From NCBI GenBank assembly GCA_900472675.1, contig UCJA01000031.1, positions 1 through 64,000 on the forward strand: a DNA stretch of 64,000 nt, read 5' to 3'. Position 1 is the first letter of the stretch. Each line of letters starts with the position of its first letter. The notes below the pieces were generated by a model. It did no database searches. It was not told the DNA's origin and was given only the letters and a program-made list of their open reading frames with translations. The DNA comes from Hyphomicrobiales bacterium (lineage in GTDB: Bacteria; Pseudomonadota; Alphaproteobacteria; Rhizobiales; Rhizobiaceae). Position numbers and translations under genes: made by a program. Positions 26,425-35,043 of the stretch are shown piece after piece.

Positions 26425-27510
26425 TCAGGCCGCCGCTGCCATATAGCCGTCGCGGCAAAGTGTCTTCAGATCGTCCAGCGAGATTGCGTCGAGATCAAGG
26501 GCGTTCAAGAGATCGTTCTCGGCGGTAAAGTCGCGGCCGTACATGGCCGAAAAGATCTGCACGCCGGCTTCATGCAGCTCGGCCGGATGGCCGGCAAGGC
26601 GGCCGATCTTCGCCGTCATCACCAGGCCGAAAGGCACGTCCTCCGTCACGTAGCGGCTGTCGGCAGTGCCCGGGCCGCTGCCGCCATTGCCGGCATCGTG
26701 CATTTCCTGGTTCATCTGCGAGATCGAATTGACCGGCACATGGAAGGACAGGTGGAAGTGCTGGAAGATGTTGCGCACCTCAAGGCCAAGCTTGGTGGCA
26801 ATCGCAATGCGTTCCTCGTCGAGCTTTTCCAGCAGACGGCCGACATTCGGGGTCACGTTCTGCCCCTGGCTCCACGTCTCGCCGCGTTCCATGCGCGTCA
26901 TGTTGCCGAGCGCAATGCCCATATGGTTTTGCGGGTTGAGGTTGGAGAGCGCGATCGCCATCAGGCTGCCACGGTCGAGGAAGCGCTCGCCGAACAGCGC
27001 GGTGCAGGTGGCGATCCCCGCAGCACTTTGCGACGCCGGTACGGTAGCGACATCGATCTGCTTGCGCACCGTGTTGACGTTGACCAGTGTCGGGCTCAAC
27101 TGCCGGCCCGAGACCGCCGTCGTTCCCCAGGCGACGATCGGTGCGGCAATGCCGCGGGCCGCAAGCAGCCGCGACAGGTAAAGCGCTCCGAAAGAGGCGT
27201 GCGAGCTGAAGATCACGGTCTGACCAGCGGCGATGTGCGGCGCAATCGCGTCGAGCACCGTCTTGTGGCCATAAGCGGGCAGGGCGATCACAAGCGCGTC
27301 GGCGCCCGTGGCCAGCGCCTCGGCGGTCGCGGCAACGTCAGGGCGAAAGGTGCTCTTGATCGCACCCTGGGCAACCAGCGCCTCGCCACCGGCCAACGCC
27401 TTGGTGCGTTCGCCGGAGGGCGACCACAGCGTCACCTGGTGTCCATTCTGTTCCGCCAGTGCCGCTGTTGCAAACGCGATCGAACCCGCTCCGACAATAC
27501 CTACCCGCAT
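26425..27510 (-). CDS. NAD/NADP octopine/nopaline (opine) dehydrogenase family protein
   Basis: 361 aa. The N-terminal Rossmann domain starts MRVGIVGAGSIAFATA (GAGSIA 7-12), with VIALPAYGHKTVL and FSSHASFGALYLSR. The C-terminal helical domain contains LSNLNPQNHMGIALGNMTRMERG, corresponding to the family segment with a catalytic His preceded by NP. Family members reduce or oxidise secondary amines formed from an amino acid and a keto acid. Next to a polyamine-type importer, a flavin monooxygenase and CMD proteins, a catabolic role on an imported opine-like amine is likely; direction and substrate are inferred only. Confidence 0.8.
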   Translation of the reverse strand: MRVGIVGAGSIAFATAALAEQNGHQVTLWSPSGERTKALAGGEALVAQGAIKSTFRPDVAATAEALATGADALVIALPAYGHKTVLDAIAPHIAAGQTVIFSSHASFGALYLSRLLAARGIAAPIVAWGTTAVSGRQLSPTLVNVNTVRKQIDVATVPASQSAAGIATCTALFGERFLDRGSLMAIALSNLNPQNHMGIALGNMTRMERGETWSQGQNVTPNVGRLLEKLDEERIAIATKLGLEVRNIFQHFHLSFHVPVNSISQMNQEMHDAGNGGSGPGTADSRYVTEDVPFGLVMTAKIGRLAGHPAELHEAGVQIFSAMYGRDFTAENDLLNALDLDAISLDDLKTLCRDGYMAAAA

Positions 27511-27559
27511 GACAAATTCCTTTTCTGCTCATTATCTGGTCGCGGCACTGCGCCGCGGT

Positions 27560-28171
27560 TCATTTCGGACGCAGGGGCGTCCGTTGGCCGTTGGGGATCA
27601 CATCGCCGGATGCGACCACCAGGAAGGCTGCCGCCCCGATGGCGCCGACGCTGGTCAGCGCATGGGGAACATCTGCGGCATAGCGAGCCGTTTCTCCGGC
27701 GCGCACCACCATCGTATTGGCGCCGCTGCGCACGACGATTTCGCCCTTGGTACAGTGCAGGTGCTCAATGGTGCCGGCTCCGTGCGGGTCGCTGATCAGC
27801 TCGCCTTCCGCCTCGAAGCTCAGCAGATACCACTCAATCAACGACACCATGTTGGCAGGCGACAGGATCTGCAGCGTGCAGCTTCCGTCGGCACTGCGGA
27901 TCGTCGGCGTCAGATTGCCCGGCTGCAGATCGATGATCGGCCCGCCGCGCTCCTCGCTGGCGCCGCTGACCAGGCGATTGAGGTCGATCTTCAGTGCTCG
28001 GGTCAGATGCCAGAGCGTGCCATAGGTGGGATTGGCATTGCCGCGCTCGATCTCCGACAGCATCGATCGGGACACGCCCGATAGAGCCGCCAGCTCCGTC
28101 AGCGTCAGGTTCAGTTCCTTGCGATAGGCCTGCAAACGCGGCCCGATCTCGGGTGGATCGACCGAAAGCAT
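27560..28171 (-). CDS. XRE-family regulator with C-terminal cupin
   Basis: 203 aa; ATG 28171 has GAGGGGGAG upstream. Helix-turn-helix at about residues 10-65 (LTLTELAALSGVSRSMLSEIERGNANPTYGTLWHLTRALK, read in parts). A cupin barrel follows at about 100-190, with HLHCTKGEIVVRSG and DVPHALTSVG carrying metal-binding type His. This is the architecture of the PuuR/SutR-like regulators that sense a small ligand in the cupin. Its place inside the importer/monooxygenase/opine-dehydrogenase series suggests it controls that series, possibly through a polyamine- or opine-like effector. Confidence 0.88.
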   Translation of the reverse strand: MLSVDPPEIGPRLQAYRKELNLTLTELAALSGVSRSMLSEIERGNANPTYGTLWHLTRALKIDLNRLVSGASEERGGPIIDLQPGNLTPTIRSADGSCTLQILSPANMVSLIEWYLLSFEAEGELISDPHGAGTIEHLHCTKGEIVVRSGANTMVVRAGETARYAADVPHALTSVGAIGAAAFLVVASGDVIPNGQRTPLRPK

Positions 28172-28212
28172 GTATTCTCCCCCTCTTACGAGCCCGTAGG
28201 CATCGCGGCCGG

Positions 28213-28788
28213 TCACTCCCTGACCGGCTCGCCCAAAGTGTGCATCAGCCGATTGGCCCATCCGAACAGGGACGTCGAGAGGATCAGGTCGAGGATTTCC
28301 GCCTGGCTCAGCCCGGCCTCCACAAGCGCTGCCAGATCGGCAGGCTCGGCACGCGGCGGGCATTGCGAAAGCTTGGCCGAAAACCTCAGGATTGCCATCA
28401 GTCTCGGATCGATCTCGGCTTCGACACCATCCTGGAAGATGGCCGCGATCACCTCGGTATCCTTGGTCAGCTGGTTGTAGCGACTGGCATGAACTGCCGC
28501 ACAATATACGCACCGGTTGACGATGGAAGCACCGACCGCGCCGATTTCCCGTTCTGCGCGCGACAATCCGCCCCGGTTGTACATCACACCGTTGAACAGC
28601 GGCGATCGGTGCTTCAGCGTCTCGACGTCGTGGGCGAGAACCAGGACATAGTCCGAGATCTTGTTGTTGGATGGGGTGACCTGCAGCGCCTCGAGCTGCT
28701 CGGGGCTCGCCTCATCAAGATCGAGCGGGGTGACATACGGTTTCCAGACCGGAACGTCGGTGGTGAAGGCGTGGACGGTCTGGCTCAT
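28213..28788 (-). CDS. Alkylhydroperoxidase (CMD) domain protein, Avi_7169-like
   Basis: 191 aa; the ATG overlaps the stop of the preceding CMD gene (ATGA). A carboxymuconolactone-decarboxylase/AhpD domain contains the active redox motif Cys93-x2-Cys96-x3-His100 (NRCVYCAAVH). Length and context match the alkylhydroperoxidase-domain group first named from Agrobacterium vitis, which occurs next to a second, Cys-poor CMD protein, as here. Presumably reduces peroxides or participates in oxidation steps alongside the flavin monooxygenase. Family placement from memory of the pattern. Confidence 0.75.
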   Translation of the reverse strand: MSQTVHAFTTDVPVWKPYVTPLDLDEASPEQLEALQVTPSNNKISDYVLVLAHDVETLKHRSPLFNGVMYNRGGLSRAEREIGAVGASIVNRCVYCAAVHASRYNQLTKDTEVIAAIFQDGVEAEIDPRLMAILRFSAKLSQCPPRAEPADLAALVEAGLSQAEILDLILSTSLFGWANRLMHTLGEPVRE

Positions 28789-29285
28789 GCGATCCCCCGC
28801 AGCAGTTGCAGTCCGAAGGCGACCCTGATCTGGTAGCTGACAAACGCGACGAGTTCGGTCAGCCGCACGATGTCCATGTCGCTGAGGCCTGCCTCCTGCA
28901 GCAGCTCGATATCGCGGCGTGTCGCATCCTTTGGCGCATGGGCGACCAGGTCGACATGGCGGATCAATGCCCTCGACCGCGCATCGCTGCCACCGTCGAA
29001 CCATATATCGGCCAGCCGGACGGCGTTGTCCGGCGCGCCTGCCTGTTCCAGCAGGGCTTCGAAGTGGTTCTCGAACCCCTTGTGGTCATTGATCTTGGCG
29101 ATCCGCCAGGCGAGGGCGGCCCGCTCGGCATGCGACAGTCCGCCGGGGTCCTTGGGTGTCAGGGCGCCGTCGTGGGTGTTCTGTGTCAGCGCCATGATGT
29201 CGGCACGGCCGTTAACGACCTGCGCCAGCGCACTGCCGGGTTCGATGCCGACAACTGCGGCAACCACGTCTGTGTCTTCAGCCAT
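28785..29285 (-). CDS. CMD domain protein lacking redox cysteines, Avi_7170-like
   Basis: 166 aa; ATG 29285 has AAGGAGAA upstream. Helical CMD-like protein with LSHAERAALAWRIAKINDH at the position of the AhpD core, but without the CxxC pair; the protein contains no cysteine. It ends in an overlap with the redox-active CMD gene, so the two are made together and probably form a heteromeric assembly. Lack of the peroxidatic Cys suggests a structural or non-redox role. Lies between the monooxygenase gene and its partner. Confidence 0.7.
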   Translation of the reverse strand: MAEDTDVVAAVVGIEPGSALAQVVNGRADIMALTQNTHDGALTPKDPGGLSHAERAALAWRIAKINDHKGFENHFEALLEQAGAPDNAVRLADIWFDGGSDARSRALIRHVDLVAHAPKDATRRDIELLQEAGLSDMDIVRLTELVAFVSYQIRVAFGLQLLRGIA

Positions 29286-29296
29286 CCTGGTTCTCC

Positions 29297-30811
29297 TTAT
29301 GCCTGCAGGCGCGTGTTGGCGGGCGCCGCGTCCGGCAGGTCGGATGCCGTCCATTCGTCACCGCGCAATTCCGGCGTGTCGTAGTCGAGCAGGCGCTGCC
29401 AGTAGGTGCCGAAATCCCGCACATAAAGCTTGGCGGCAATTTCGCGGGCAAGCCAGGACGCCCCCTCGCTGATGCCGGGGATATCGCCGCTGACCTTGCC
29501 GAGACTGGCGGCGGCGCCGGAGTTGAAGCTGTGGATATTGGAAAGCCAGGGGGCCTGGCCGGGCTCCCGCTCCAGGAACGTGAAGTCGTCGGCGAGATAG
29601 GGGAAACGGCCGAGATCTGCATTCTCCTCGCCGGCCGGCGGGGTAAAGCGGTCCTGCCAGAGCAGGATTTTGTCGGCGTAGCCTTGAAGCTCGGTGCGGG
29701 CCAGCGGATCGACCCCGAAACCGGTGCCGAGGATCAGGAAGTCAGCGCGGATGGATCTGCCGCCCGATATGTCGATCACGATCTCCGTGCCGTCCAGCCG
29801 CGTGTTTTCAACGGCGGCATCGAAGTGGAAAAAAGCGTTCGGATGCCGGCTGACGCGCATGGTCGAACCGCGCGGCGAGGGCGTCTGGGAACGCAGGGCG
29901 TAGTTCATGATCTGCCAGCGCTGCGCATCGCTCAATTGAGGGAAGGCGGCGGTAAACCCATAAGACCCGATGCCCATCAGCTTGTTGATGGTCGGCATCT
30001 GCTTGCGCCTTATCAGATGGCGGACTTCGGCAGCCCCTGCCTCAAGCGCTTCGGCGGCATTGTCGACGGCCGATGCGCCAACGCCCACCACCACGACGCG
30101 CTTGCCGCTCAGGGCGGGAAAATCGATGGCGTGCGAGGAATGCGCCCAGAAGGCTTGTGGCAGACCCGCGACAAAACTGGGTATGCTGGGCTTTCCCATG
30201 CCGTCGCGGCCGGTCGCCATCACCACCTTGCGGCAGAGAACCGAGGTTTCGGGCGCGCCCGTGCCGGCCAGTGTCAGGCGCAATAGATCGCCTTCGGGCA
30301 GAATGGCGCTGACCTCGACATTGTTTTCGACCGGCAGGTCCAGCACCTTGCGGTACCAGCACAGATACTCCATCCACATCGGCCGCGGGATCTTGTCGAG
30401 GGCAGCCCAAGCGTCATTGCCGAACTGCGCCACGAACCAGGCGCGGAATGTCAGCGACGCCAGGCCATAGGCCGGGCCGGTCAGTTGCTTGGGCGAGCGT
30501 AGAGTTTGCATCCGCGCATAGGTGACCCAAGGGCCTTCGAGACCGGCCGGATTGCGGTCGAAGATACGGATATTGCCGATGCCCGCGCCGATCAGGGCGA
30601 AGGCGGCGACCATGCCGCACATGCCGGCGCCGATGATGACCACATCATGCACCGTTTCGGACGGCGCGTTCGCGCTCACCGGGCTGGTGCGCGGCGCCAC
30701 CCAGTTGGCGGGTGGATAGCACAGGCAGGCGAGATCGTCGCGGACGCGCTGCTCAAGATCTGCAAGGGTCGGTGCCGCGCTTCGAAGCGGCATCTGTACG
30801 TCATAGGCCAT
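29297..30811 (-). CDS. FAD-dependent monooxygenase (FMO/NAD(P)-flavin oxidoreductase family)
   Basis: 504 aa. FAD Rossmann motif GAGMCG at 61-66, a second nucleotide (NADPH) motif GVGASA at 243-248, and the ATG segment at 199-201 (VMATGRDG). This is the two-dinucleotide-fold layout of class B flavin monooxygenases and N-hydroxylases. The central FWAHSSHAIDFPALSGKRVVVVG stretch is FMO-like. It is encoded between the importer ATPase and two CMD genes. Likely oxidises the imported nitrogen compound (N-hydroxylation or oxygen insertion), followed by the opine-dehydrogenase-like enzyme; substrate unknown. Confidence 0.8.
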   Translation of the reverse strand: MAYDVQMPLRSAAPTLADLEQRVRDDLACLCYPPANWVAPRTSPVSANAPSETVHDVVIIGAGMCGMVAAFALIGAGIGNIRIFDRNPAGLEGPWVTYARMQTLRSPKQLTGPAYGLASLTFRAWFVAQFGNDAWAALDKIPRPMWMEYLCWYRKVLDLPVENNVEVSAILPEGDLLRLTLAGTGAPETSVLCRKVVMATGRDGMGKPSIPSFVAGLPQAFWAHSSHAIDFPALSGKRVVVVGVGASAVDNAAEALEAGAAEVRHLIRRKQMPTINKLMGIGSYGFTAAFPQLSDAQRWQIMNYALRSQTPSPRGSTMRVSRHPNAFFHFDAAVENTRLDGTEIVIDISGGRSIRADFLILGTGFGVDPLARTELQGYADKILLWQDRFTPPAGEENADLGRFPYLADDFTFLEREPGQAPWLSNIHSFNSGAAASLGKVSGDIPGISEGASWLAREIAAKLYVRDFGTYWQRLLDYDTPELRGDEWTASDLPDAAPANTRLQA

Positions 30812-30869
30812 GGTTCACCTCCGCCGCCCGATGGATTGCAATGTGCCAAGGACGGCATCGCCAGGATCA

Positions 30870-30894
30870 GGCCCGCACGCAGAAGGCGCGGGCC
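30870..30894. terminator. Hairpin after the importer ATPase gene
   Basis: GGCCCGC and GCGGGCC form a perfect 7-bp GC stem around 11 bases, just after the ATPase stop in minus-strand direction and before the monooxygenase gene. No T-run follows, so it may stabilise the upstream mRNA or cause partial termination. Confidence 0.4.
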
Positions 30895-30903
30895 GGGGTC
30901 TCA

Positions 30904-31989
30904 TCAGTTGTGGGCCTGCCGATCCGGGATGACCGTCGAGGTTTCGGCCTTCCAGCCGACCCAGATGTCTTCGCCAGACAGCTGCGCGACGTCGCTCGGA
31001 TGGACCAGGGCATTGAGCAGCGTGCCGTCGCCCACATCGACGGACAGCGAGGTATGGTTGCCCTTGAACACACGCTGGCGGATCTTGCCTTTGATGCGGT
31101 TGCCGGTGGCGGGCTCGGTGACCGAGCAATGGATCGATTCCGGCCGCAGCACCACATAGAGATGTTCGCCGGGCTTCGGGGTCAGTCCGCCCTGGTTGGC
31201 TGTGATGGTGATGCCGTTCCAGTTGAGTGAGGCGGTATCACCCTCGACGCCAAGCACGGTGCTGCGCAAAAGATTGGTCTCGCCGATGAAGTTGGCGACG
31301 AACACGGAGCCGGGGCGCCCGTACAGCGTATCCGGATCGCCCATCTGCTCGATGCGGCCCTTGTTCATCACCACGATCGTGTCGGACATGGTCAAAGCTT
31401 CTTCCTGATCGTGGGTCACGAACATGAAGGTCTTGCCGGTCTTTTCCTGGATCGCCTTCAACTCGATCTGCATCTGCTGGCGCAGCTTGGCATCGAGCGC
31501 CGACAGCGGCTCGTCGAGCAGCAGCACGTCCGGGTCGGGCGCAAGCGCCCGCATCAGTGCCACACGCTGGCGCTGACCACCGGAAAGCTCGGCCGGCAGG
31601 CGGTGGGCGTAGTCCTGAAGCTGCACGAGTTCCAGCAGTTCCGACACCCGGCGGTGGATGCGCTGGTTGTCGAGCCCCTTCAGCTCAAGGCCGAAGGCGA
31701 TGTTCTTGGCCACGTTCATATGCGGAAACAACGCATAGTCCTGGAACACGATATTGACGTTGCGCTTGTTGGGCGGCACCCGCGTCACGTCCTTGCCGCT
31801 GAGCAGGATGCGACCGGAGGTCGGCGTCTCGAAGCCGCCGAGCATGCGCAGCGAGGTCGACTTTCCGCAGCCGGAAGGGCCGAGCAGGGTCACGAACTTG
31901 CCCCCCTCGATGCTGAGGTTCAGGTTGTCGACGGCGACATGCTTGCCGTAGCTCTTGTTGATCTGGTCGAATTGGACAACGGGTTCCAT
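30904..31989 (-). CDS. Spermidine/putrescine-type ABC importer ATP-binding protein (PotA-like)
   Basis: 361 aa; the ATG overlaps the stop of the permease gene by one base (TGATG). Walker A GPSGCGKST 37-45, signature LSGGQRQRV, Walker B LLLDEPLSALD, then a C-terminal TOBE-type regulatory domain (about 240-361). The pattern belongs to the polyamine/iron/2-aminoethylphosphonate importer class. Powers the two permeases upstream. A much longer open frame running further upstream is a shadow of the permease and is not part of this protein. Confidence 0.93.
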   Translation of the reverse strand: MEPVVQFDQINKSYGKHVAVDNLNLSIEGGKFVTLLGPSGCGKSTSLRMLGGFETPTSGRILLSGKDVTRVPPNKRNVNIVFQDYALFPHMNVAKNIAFGLELKGLDNQRIHRRVSELLELVQLQDYAHRLPAELSGGQRQRVALMRALAPDPDVLLLDEPLSALDAKLRQQMQIELKAIQEKTGKTFMFVTHDQEEALTMSDTIVVMNKGRIEQMGDPDTLYGRPGSVFVANFIGETNLLRSTVLGVEGDTASLNWNGITITANQGGLTPKPGEHLYVVLRPESIHCSVTEPATGNRIKGKIRQRVFKGNHTSLSVDVGDGTLLNALVHPSDVAQLSGEDIWVGWKAETSTVIPDRQAHN

Positions 31990-32783
31990 CAGCGGGTCCT
32001 CGCACGGCGGGTCATGTATTCGGCGTAGAGTCCGACGGCGGCAGTCACCACCAGGACGATCGTCGCCATCGCATTGATTTCGGGGGACATGCCGCCCTGC
32101 ACCTTGGCAAAGATCAGCATGGGCAGGGTGGGGCGGTATCCACCGAGGAAGAAGGTGCGCACGAAGTCGTCGATCGACAGAAGCACGCAGAAGATCATGC
32201 CGCCGAGCAGCGCCGGACCGAGATAGGGCAGGGTGACGCGGAAGAAGGCGACGACATTGTCGGCGCCGAGGTCGCGCGCCGCATCGACCAGGTTTCCGGG
32301 CATCGAGCGCAGCCGGGTCAAGGCCATGACCACCACGAAAGGCACCGCATGCACGGTATGGCCGAGAATGATGGCGGCAGTTCCGGTCGGCATGTCGATC
32401 GTCGAGATGAAGATGCGTAGCGAGATCGCCGAGATCATGCCCGGCACGACTGCCGGCAGGCAGGCGAGTGCGAAGATGATCATTCGGCCGCGAATGCCTT
32501 CCGCGACGATCAGCATGGCGATCCAGGTGCCGAGCGTGGTTGCGGCGACCATCGAGGCGGCAGCGATCATGACGGAATACAGGCACGCATCCAGGAACTG
32601 CTTGTCCTGCATCACCTTGCCATACCAGTCGAGCGTCCAGTTGCCGATCGGGAAGGCGACGAAACTGGCGTCCTTGAAGCTCATCGCCATCATCAACGTC
32701 AACGGCAAAAGCAGGTAGAGGAGGAAGGCCCAGTAGAACGCTGTCAGCGCCGTGCGTGGTCCGTCGGAGAAGATTCCGCGCAT
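31989..32783 (-). CDS. Spermidine/putrescine-type ABC importer permease (PotC-like)
   Basis: 264 aa; ATG 32783 overlaps the stop of the preceding permease (TGATG), with AGGAG upstream. Six hydrophobic segments and the coupling loop LVDAARDLGADNVVAFFRVTLPYLGPALLGG, then the PotC-like SIDDFVRTFFLGG segment. Pairs with the PotB-like permease to form the channel. Overlaps at both ends show tight translational coupling. Confidence 0.92.
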   Translation of the reverse strand: MRGIFSDGPRTALTAFYWAFLLYLLLPLTLMMAMSFKDASFVAFPIGNWTLDWYGKVMQDKQFLDACLYSVMIAAASMVAATTLGTWIAMLIVAEGIRGRMIIFALACLPAVVPGMISAISLRIFISTIDMPTGTAAIILGHTVHAVPFVVVMALTRLRSMPGNLVDAARDLGADNVVAFFRVTLPYLGPALLGGMIFCVLLSIDDFVRTFFLGGYRPTLPMLIFAKVQGGMSPEINAMATIVLVVTAAVGLYAEYMTRRARTR

Positions 32784-33769
32784 CAGAATGCACTCCTTTT
32801 CTTGCCGCCCACGAGGCGCATGAAGATAGCCGCTGTGAACAGCGCGGTAACCAGCATGATCAGGGCAAAGGCGGCGCCCACCGGCCATTTGTTGCTGGCA
32901 CCGTGGAAAAAGCCGCTGATCGTTTCCGGAAACAGCACGGTGTTCGGTCCGCCGAGCAGCATCGGCGTGGCAAAGACCCCGATGCAGGTCAGGAACACCA
33001 GCGAACAGCCGGAGACGATGCCGTCCTTCGACAGCGGCAGGATGATCCGGAGGAAGCGTGTAAATGGTCCGGCGCCAAGGTCGGCAGCCGCATCCATGTA
33101 CTGCACGGGGATCTTTTCGATCGCTGAATAGAGCGGCAGCAGCATGTAGAGGCAGATTAGGTAGACGAGACCAAAACCCAGCGAGAAGGACGTGTACAGC
33201 ATGGGGATCGGTCGATCGATCCAACCGATCTCCCGCAGCAGGACGTTGAGCCCGCCGCGGTTGGCCAGCAGCATGATGACGGAGAAGGTGCGGATCAGTT
33301 CTCCGGCCCAGAACGGCACCAGAAGCAGCAGCAGAGCCCGGGATCTGCCTTCCGGCCTGACGACCTTGGCGACGTAATAGGCGACGGGATAGACGACGAT
33401 CAGGGTTGCAGCGGTCGCTGCCGTCGCAAAGACGAAACTCTTGATCAGCGGCGTGAAGTAGATCGATTCCTGGAAGAAAATTGCATAGTTGGCCAGGGTA
33501 TAGTGCCAGTCGACGCCCTGCTGGACAGGATAGTGGGACATCAGGCTGATCTTGAGCATCTGGTAGATCGGCCCAAGATGCATCATCACCAGCCAGAGAA
33601 GCGGCACGCCGGTCAGCAAGAGAACGCGGCCGATCCGGGATTCGACCGCAGCGCCGAGCGTATGCTGGTAGAGCGGGGACCGGACCACGCTGGCGATCCG
33701 GGTGGAATACTTGGGCGCCGACGCTGCGTATGCGATGGGTTGCCCGGCTGTCGTCTGTCTACTCACCAT
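32783..33769 (-). CDS. Spermidine/putrescine-type ABC importer permease (PotB-like)
   Basis: 328 aa from ATG 33769. An extended cytosolic N-terminal arm (about 45 residues) precedes the first helix (GRVLLLTGVPLLWLVMMHLGP). The typical PotB/HisMQ-like periplasmic loop and coupling sequence MDAAADLGAGPFTRFLRIILPLS are present. It follows the solute-binding gene after 164 bases containing a strong hairpin, which would let the binding protein be made in excess of the channel. Confidence 0.92.
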   Translation of the reverse strand: MVSRQTTAGQPIAYAASAPKYSTRIASVVRSPLYQHTLGAAVESRIGRVLLLTGVPLLWLVMMHLGPIYQMLKISLMSHYPVQQGVDWHYTLANYAIFFQESIYFTPLIKSFVFATAATAATLIVVYPVAYYVAKVVRPEGRSRALLLLLVPFWAGELIRTFSVIMLLANRGGLNVLLREIGWIDRPIPMLYTSFSLGFGLVYLICLYMLLPLYSAIEKIPVQYMDAAADLGAGPFTRFLRIILPLSKDGIVSGCSLVFLTCIGVFATPMLLGGPNTVLFPETISGFFHGASNKWPVGAAFALIMLVTALFTAAIFMRLVGGKKRSAF

Positions 33770-33872
33770 CAAACAATCTCGATTGGCTGGGCCCGACGCG
33801 TGGCGTACGGCAGCAGATGCCGGCGGCCAGGGTTCGCGGGTGGTTGGCATGGAGAGGCAAGCCGGCCGCGAG

Positions 33873-33908
33873 CCTGTCCGGAATGCACCAAGCGTGCCGC
33901 CGGACAGG
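33873..33908. terminator. Intercistronic hairpin behind the solute-binding gene
   Basis: CCTGTCCGG and CCGGACAGG are perfect 9-base arms separated by 18 bases, in the gap between the solute-binding and permease genes. Such hairpins commonly stabilise the upstream binding-protein message or partly terminate transcription. Confidence 0.55.
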
Positions 33909-33933
33909 GAAGGGCTAGACGGGGCAACTCTCG

Positions 33934-35043
33934 TTAGGCAGCCTTGACCTCAGCGGTCGCACGATCGATCAGCTCGTTCTTCATGTCGCGGTTGACCGAC
34001 GAGAAGAAGATGATGCGATCGACCTGTTCCTGCGGCAGCGTCGAGGCCAGCTTTTCGCGGTCGTTGAGCAGGTCGCCGACGCCATTCATGGTCGAGCTGT
34101 AGCCCGACTGGCGGGTCATGGCGGCGCCGACTTCCGGATTGGCGAGGATCGCGTCGAGCAGCTTGTAGGCATTCTCGGCGTTCGGCGCATTGTTGACGAC
34201 GTTCAGGGTGTAGCAGAAGCCGAACGTGCCTTCCTTCGGCACGGAAAGCTGGATCGGGTGGCCTTCCATGATCAGCTTTGCGGCAGGACCCGACCACGAG
34301 TGGGCAAGATAGATGTCCTCGTTGATGAACATCTGCTGCACCTCGGAGCCCGCGTCATAGTATTTGCGGACCATGTCCTTGTTCTTGATCAGGAAGTCGC
34401 GAGCTTCATTGGTCGCCTTCTGGGCGACATCCCGCTTGTCGGCATAGCTGACGAAATCGCCGTCATGGCCGAGATATTGCATGACGATGGTCATGAAATC
34501 GCTGACGATGTAGGACGTCTGGCCCTTGTACTGCGGATCGAACATGATCTCCCAGCTCGGCGCTTCCTTGATGTAGTCGACATTGCGGGCAAGGCCCTCG
34601 TAGCCGGCCAGAATAGGCAGACCCCAGAGATTGCCGTCGACCCGCGCCCAAGGTGCGTCCTGATAGGCGGTATTGAGGTTCTTCCAGTTCGAAATCTTGC
34701 CCGTGTCGAGCGGCTGAAGCAGCTTGGAGGAGATGAACTGGGAATAGCGGTGCCCGGCAACTGTGACGATGTCGGTCGACGGGTTGGCACCTTCGGCGGT
34801 GAGAAGATTGTACTGCTTGCCCTGGTCGTCGGTCAGGCGGATGCGGACTTCAATGCCGGTATCCTTCTGAAATTTCTCGACGAAATCTTGCGGCAGGAAT
34901 TTGTCGTAGGTGGTCACGTTCAAAACGCCACTTTCGGCCCAGGCGGGCCGCGGACGAATGATGTTGGGCACTGTCAGTGCGGCTGCGCCGATACCGAACA
35001 GTTGCAACGCTTTTCTGCGGGTGGTGGTGGACGTGTCACTCAT
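33934..35043 (-). CDS. Spermidine/putrescine-type solute-binding protein (PotD-like)
   Basis: 369 aa; ATG 35043 with AAAAGGGG upstream. Tat-type signal with TTRRKALQLFGIGAAALTVP and cleavage near AWAES. The mature part has PotD-like elements: VLNVTTYDKFLPQDFVEKFQKDTGI, LGHDGDFVSYADK, and YLAHSWSGPAAKLIM, where polyamine binders carry acidic and aromatic ligand residues. Captures an amine or related compound outside the membrane and hands it to the PotB/PotC-like channel. First gene of the minus-strand series extending to the opine-dehydrogenase-like gene and perhaps kbl-tdh. Confidence 0.9.
   Translation of the reverse strand: MSDTSTTTRRKALQLFGIGAAALTVPNIIRPRPAWAESGVLNVTTYDKFLPQDFVEKFQKDTGIEVRIRLTDDQGKQYNLLTAEGANPSTDIVTVAGHRYSQFISSKLLQPLDTGKISNWKNLNTAYQDAPWARVDGNLWGLPILAGYEGLARNVDYIKEAPSWEIMFDPQYKGQTSYIVSDFMTIVMQYLGHDGDFVSYADKRDVAQKATNEARDFLIKNKDMVRKYYDAGSEVQQMFINEDIYLAHSWSGPAAKLIMEGHPIQLSVPKEGTFGFCYTLNVVNNAPNAENAYKLLDAILANPEVGAAMTRQSGYSSTMNGVGDLLNDREKLASTLPQEQVDRIIFFSSVNRDMKNELIDRATAEVKAA

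Noticed and set aside
31990..32793. Upstream extension of the PotA-like frame
   Set aside because: The long frame continues into the permease gene, but that part is the permease read in another frame; the true ATPase start is 31989 with normal PotA-like N-terminus.
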